A stretch of DNA of 8,854 nucleotides from Actinomycetes bacterium (GTDB lineage: Bacteria; Actinomycetota; Actinomycetes; S36-B12; UBA10799): positions 1-8,854 of the forward strand of contig JAKOZM010000023.1 of assembly GCA_029779995.1 (NCBI GenBank), read 5' to 3'. Below the pieces are notes generated by a model, which saw nothing but the letters and a program-made list of their open reading frames with translations, had not been told where the DNA came from and made no database searches. Positions 7,327 to 8,854 of the stretch are shown in pieces. How positions within the stretch are numbered: the stretch's first letter is position 1; the number at the start of each line of letters is the position of its first letter. The position numbers and the translations under genes were made by a program.

Positions 7327-8196
7327 GTGCCCCTTTCCGTTTCCGCCGCGCCCTGCCTGGTCCTCGTCTTCGGCTTGGAGGAGGCCACCACCCGCTGGCT
7401 CACCCGCGCTCTGCGGGAGTTGGGGGCGGTCGCGGTCCATATGCGACCCGACCTGCCCCCCGCGGCAGCCCACAACATCGTGGCGGCCGCCGACGCCGGT
7501 ATCCATGTCGTGAACGCCCGGTTGGGCATGGACGCCACGTATCTGGACTACTGGGAACTGCTGGCCGAGATGGGGAAGGCGCGATACGTTGCCGTGACGG
7601 ATTTGGGTCCAGCCGCGCTCGACGCCAGTGACGTGGCAGCGATCGCGACCCGCGTGCTGGAGGAGGACGTGCATCCAATCACCCTGCCGCTGCTCGCCGA
7701 TGACGAGTCGGTGATCGGAGTGCTCGATGTCGTCTCCGGCGAACAGTGGTTCCCCGACGGTGCGGTGGAGCCGCCACGGGTGGACTTCGTCGAGGCCGTC
7801 GAGGCAGAGACCAACGTGCTGATCGACGAGTCTGGTGGTGAGGTTCTCGAAGCGGTGTTCGGCGGCGAGTTCGCCGTTGCGGTGACTGTTGATGTCGGCA
7901 GCCGGGCGGGGGTCGATTGGCTCGGTGGGCACCTTCCGCAGCGAGAGTCGCCTGCCTCCTGCACCGTCCTGCCCGGCGACGACCCGGATCTGGTGTTCGT
8001 CACCGCGGGCAGGGACGGTTTGACCCTGGGTCCGGCTCTGGCCGTGCACACCTGGCAGACCCAGCCCGTACAGATCCAGTCCCTGGCGCAGATCCTCACC
8101 CCGGGGCTGCGCGGCGCGTTGGCGCCCGGTGACACTGCGGCAGCGCGGATTGATCCTGTCCCCGAGGTGGGATCGCTGCTGGTAGGGCGTGTCTAG
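7327..8196 (+). CDS. Degenerate EF-G2-like pseudo-GTPase (G domain plus domain II remnant)
   Basis: The protein has 289 residues, with no signal peptide or membrane segment. I read it as a shortened relative of the actinobacterial EF-G-like protein (FusA2 type). LVLVFGLEEATTRWL (11-25) sits where the P-loop strand should be. ADAGIHVVNARLGMDATYLDYW (55-76) matches the EF-G strand after switch II. EMGKARYVAVTDL (81-93) matches the [NT]KxD strand, PITLPLL then IGVLDVVSG (117-138) match PVxLPIG...GVVDLV, and FVEAVEAE with LEAVFGGE (154-181) match the helix pair after them. LPQRESP (203-209) matches the link to domain II, and 223-289 resembles a shortened domain II. P-loop, switch I, DTPG and the K/D of G4 are missing, as are domains III-V. 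It therefore should not hydrolyse GTP. GTG 7327 is preferred over ATG 7294: codons 7294-7326 are unusually AT-ended and neither start has a Shine-Dalgarno. Role unknown. Confidence 0.8.
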   Translation: MPLSVSAAPCLVLVFGLEEATTRWLTRALRELGAVAVHMRPDLPPAAAHNIVAAADAGIHVVNARLGMDATYLDYWELLAEMGKARYVAVTDLGPAALDASDVAAIATRVLEEDVHPITLPLLADDESVIGVLDVVSGEQWFPDGAVEPPRVDFVEAVEAETNVLIDESGGEVLEAVFGGEFAVAVTVDVGSRAGVDWLGGHLPQRESPASCTVLPGDDPDLVFVTAGRDGLTLGPALAVHTWQTQPVQIQSLAQILTPGLRGALAPGDTAAARIDPVPEVGSLLVGRV

Positions 8197-8199
8197 GGC

Positions 8200-8216
8200 G
8201 ACCGCCTTCGGCCGTC
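8200..8216 (+). terminator. Weak stem-loop after the EF-G-like gene
   Basis: GACCGCC and GGCCGTC form a 7-bp stem with one mismatch around a TTC loop, four bases after the TAG stop. There is no T-run, so this is at best a weak or Rho-assisted terminator. Confidence 0.3.
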
Positions 8217-8261
8217 AGGGAAACAACCCCGAATTCCTGACCCCCAGGGCCGCCCCCCGCC

Positions 8262-8320
8262 GCAACTGGGCACAAGGTGCGATTTCCCACGGCGTGTCGC
8301 AACAACAACCGCCCAATTGC
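8262..8320. repeat. Structured intergenic repeat, copy 1
   Basis: First copy of a 56-base direct repeat (8262-8317), 55 of 56 bases identical to copy 2; the only difference is G at 8277 against A at 8370. The copy is also an interrupted palindrome. GCAACTGGGC (8262-8271) pairs with GCCCAATTGC (8311-8320), nine of ten positions, the tenth being a G-U wobble in minus-strand RNA. Inside it, TGCGA pairs with TCGCA around a 14-base loop. A CAACAACAAC run lies on the right flank of the inner stem. It lies between two convergent gene ends. It could be a REP-like extragenic element, a transposon-derived miniature or a bidirectional terminator; no coding sense is seen. Confidence 0.8.
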
Positions 8321-8354
8321 TGGCATCCTCAGCCCCGGCTCGCCGCCCTCCGCA

Positions 8355-8410
8355 GCAACTGGGCACAAGATGCGATTTCCCACGGCGTGTCGCAACAACA
8401 ACCGCCCAAT
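8355..8410. repeat. Structured intergenic repeat, copy 2
   Basis: Second copy, offset by 93 bases from copy 1 and separated from the end of its 56-base match by 37 unrelated bases. The inner TGCGA/TCGCA stem is intact. The outer stem is shorter because the right flank reads GCCCAATCGT instead of GCCCAATTGC. The near-perfect identity points to recent duplication or strong constraint. It ends 41 bases beyond the HIT gene stop, in that gene's downstream direction. Confidence 0.8.
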
Positions 8411-8434
8411 CGTTCGCCAGGCCCGACCCGCCTC

Positions 8435-8446
8435 CCGCCCGGGCGG
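8435..8446 (-). terminator. GC palindrome just after the HIT gene stop
   Basis: A perfect 12-base palindrome, CCGCCC followed by GGGCGG, starts five bases after the HIT stop codon. It can fold into only a 4-bp stem with a CCGG loop and has no T-run, so terminator function is doubtful. The structured repeats further on may do this job instead. Confidence 0.25.
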
Positions 8447-8450
8447 ACCC

Positions 8451-8854
8451 CTACGCGGGATCCCAGGCCTGCGCCACCAGGTCCCGGGTCTCCTCCAGCA
8501 GGCTGGGCATGGTCTTCGTCCCCCCGACGACCGTGATGAAGTTGGTGTCCCCACCCCAGCGCGGTACCACGTGTTGATGCAGATGCCCCGCGATCCCGGC
8601 GCCACCGATCGAGCCCTGGTTCATCCCGATATTGAACCCCTGCGGCCCAGCGACAGCCCGCATCGTGCGCATCGCGCCCTGTGTGAAGGACCCGAACTCG
8701 ACCATCTCCGCAGCCGTCAACTGCGTGTAGTCAGGGATGTGCCGATAGGGGCAGATCAGCATGTGGCCTGGGTTGTACGGGTAGAGATTGAGGACAACAA
8801 AACAACTCTGCCCCCGGTGCACGATCAACGCCTCGGCATCGTCGAGGGCAGGCA
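8451..8854 (-). CDS. HIT-family protein, Ap4A phosphorylase type (5' end outside window)
   Basis: 133 residues are visible to the TAG stop; the frame is open to the right edge, so the true start is missing. An internal TTG at 8828 is not a start, because family similarity (PALDDAEALIVHRG) continues upstream of it. The HIT triad appears as HLHQHVV (8585 leftwards), with the middle His as the nucleophile. PYNPGHMLICPYRH, GFNIGMNQGSIGGAGIAGHLHQH and VPRWGGDTNF are typical of the actinobacterial subgroup whose M. tuberculosis member, Rv2613c, was reported as a diadenosine tetraphosphate phosphorylase. It would split Ap4A with phosphate into ADP and ATP in the cytoplasm. In mycobacteria this gene sits directly upstream of pgsA on the same strand; here a plus-strand gene and a repeat region intervene. 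Confidence 0.93.
   Translation of the reverse strand, partial: PALDDAEALIVHRGQSCFVVLNLYPYNPGHMLICPYRHIPDYTQLTAAEMVEFGSFTQGAMRTMRAVAGPQGFNIGMNQGSIGGAGIAGHLHQHVVPRWGGDTNFITVVGGTKTMPSLLEETRDLVAQAWDPA

Noticed and set aside
7327..8196. Functional elongation factor or ribosome-protection GTPase
   Set aside because: It has no P-loop, DTPG or [NT]KxD motif, no domains III-V, and is less than half the EF-G length.
8262..8410. CRISPR array
   Set aside because: There are only two copies; the 56-base unit is too long, the structure is palindromic throughout, and no cas genes are present.
8096..8605. Minus-strand frame with two copies of a GRLLLRHAVGNR peptide
   Set aside because: The peptide repeat is only the translation of the two DNA repeats. 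The frame overlaps the end of the HIT gene and the EF-G-like gene out of frame.
1..8854. Defence system, prophage or insertion sequence
   Set aside because: No transposase, integrase, nuclease or toxin motif was found on either strand; all well-supported genes are housekeeping lipid, cofactor or translation-related genes.

Overview
The window is high-GC, tightly packed DNA from an actinobacterium (Actinomycetota). The clearest evidence is a phosphatidylinositol-mannoside (PIM) gene block next to pyridoxal-phosphate synthase genes, in an order typical of mycobacteria, streptomycetes and relatives. No genus can be named from the sequence. No tRNA, rRNA, CRISPR array, transposase or phage gene is visible.

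Most genes lie on the minus strand and are described here in their transcribed direction (right to left). The right edge holds the 3' part of a HIT-family gene of the Ap4A phosphorylase type (8854-8451). A convergent plus-strand gene (7327-8196) separates it from the main block. The main block starts at 7273 with phosphatidylinositol phosphate synthase (pgsA). It continues with a PatA-like PIM acyltransferase, the PimA mannosyltransferase and a one-pass membrane protein of a conserved actinobacterial family; these four genes overlap by 1-4 bases at each junction. After a 106-base gap come pdxS, pdxT and yebC, again overlapping. After a 98-base gap a WS/DGAT-type acyltransferase runs off the left edge.

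The functional logic is two modules. PgsA makes phosphatidylinositol phosphate at the membrane, PimA adds the first mannose to PI, and the acyltransferase acylates the mannolipid. PdxS and PdxT form the glutamine-dependent PLP synthase, and YebC, probably a ribosome-associated factor, is translationally coupled to them. The WS/DGAT protein joins acyl-CoA to a fatty alcohol or diacylglycerol, so lipid chemistry flanks the block on this side too.

The least ordinary items are four. (1) The plus-strand gene reads as a shortened, nucleotide-binding-dead relative of elongation factor EF-G2: the order of G-domain and domain II segments is recognisable, but the P-loop, the DTPG motif and the [NT]KxD motif are lost. 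(2) Two 56-base copies of a structured intergenic repeat lie between convergent genes. (3) A roughly 140-residue histone-H1-like Lys/Ala/Pro tail is fused to the front of the WS/DGAT enzyme. (4) That enzyme gene occupies the place where ruvC usually follows yebC. I found no convincing new multi-gene system; the EF-G-like pseudo-GTPase is the best candidate for something not well described.
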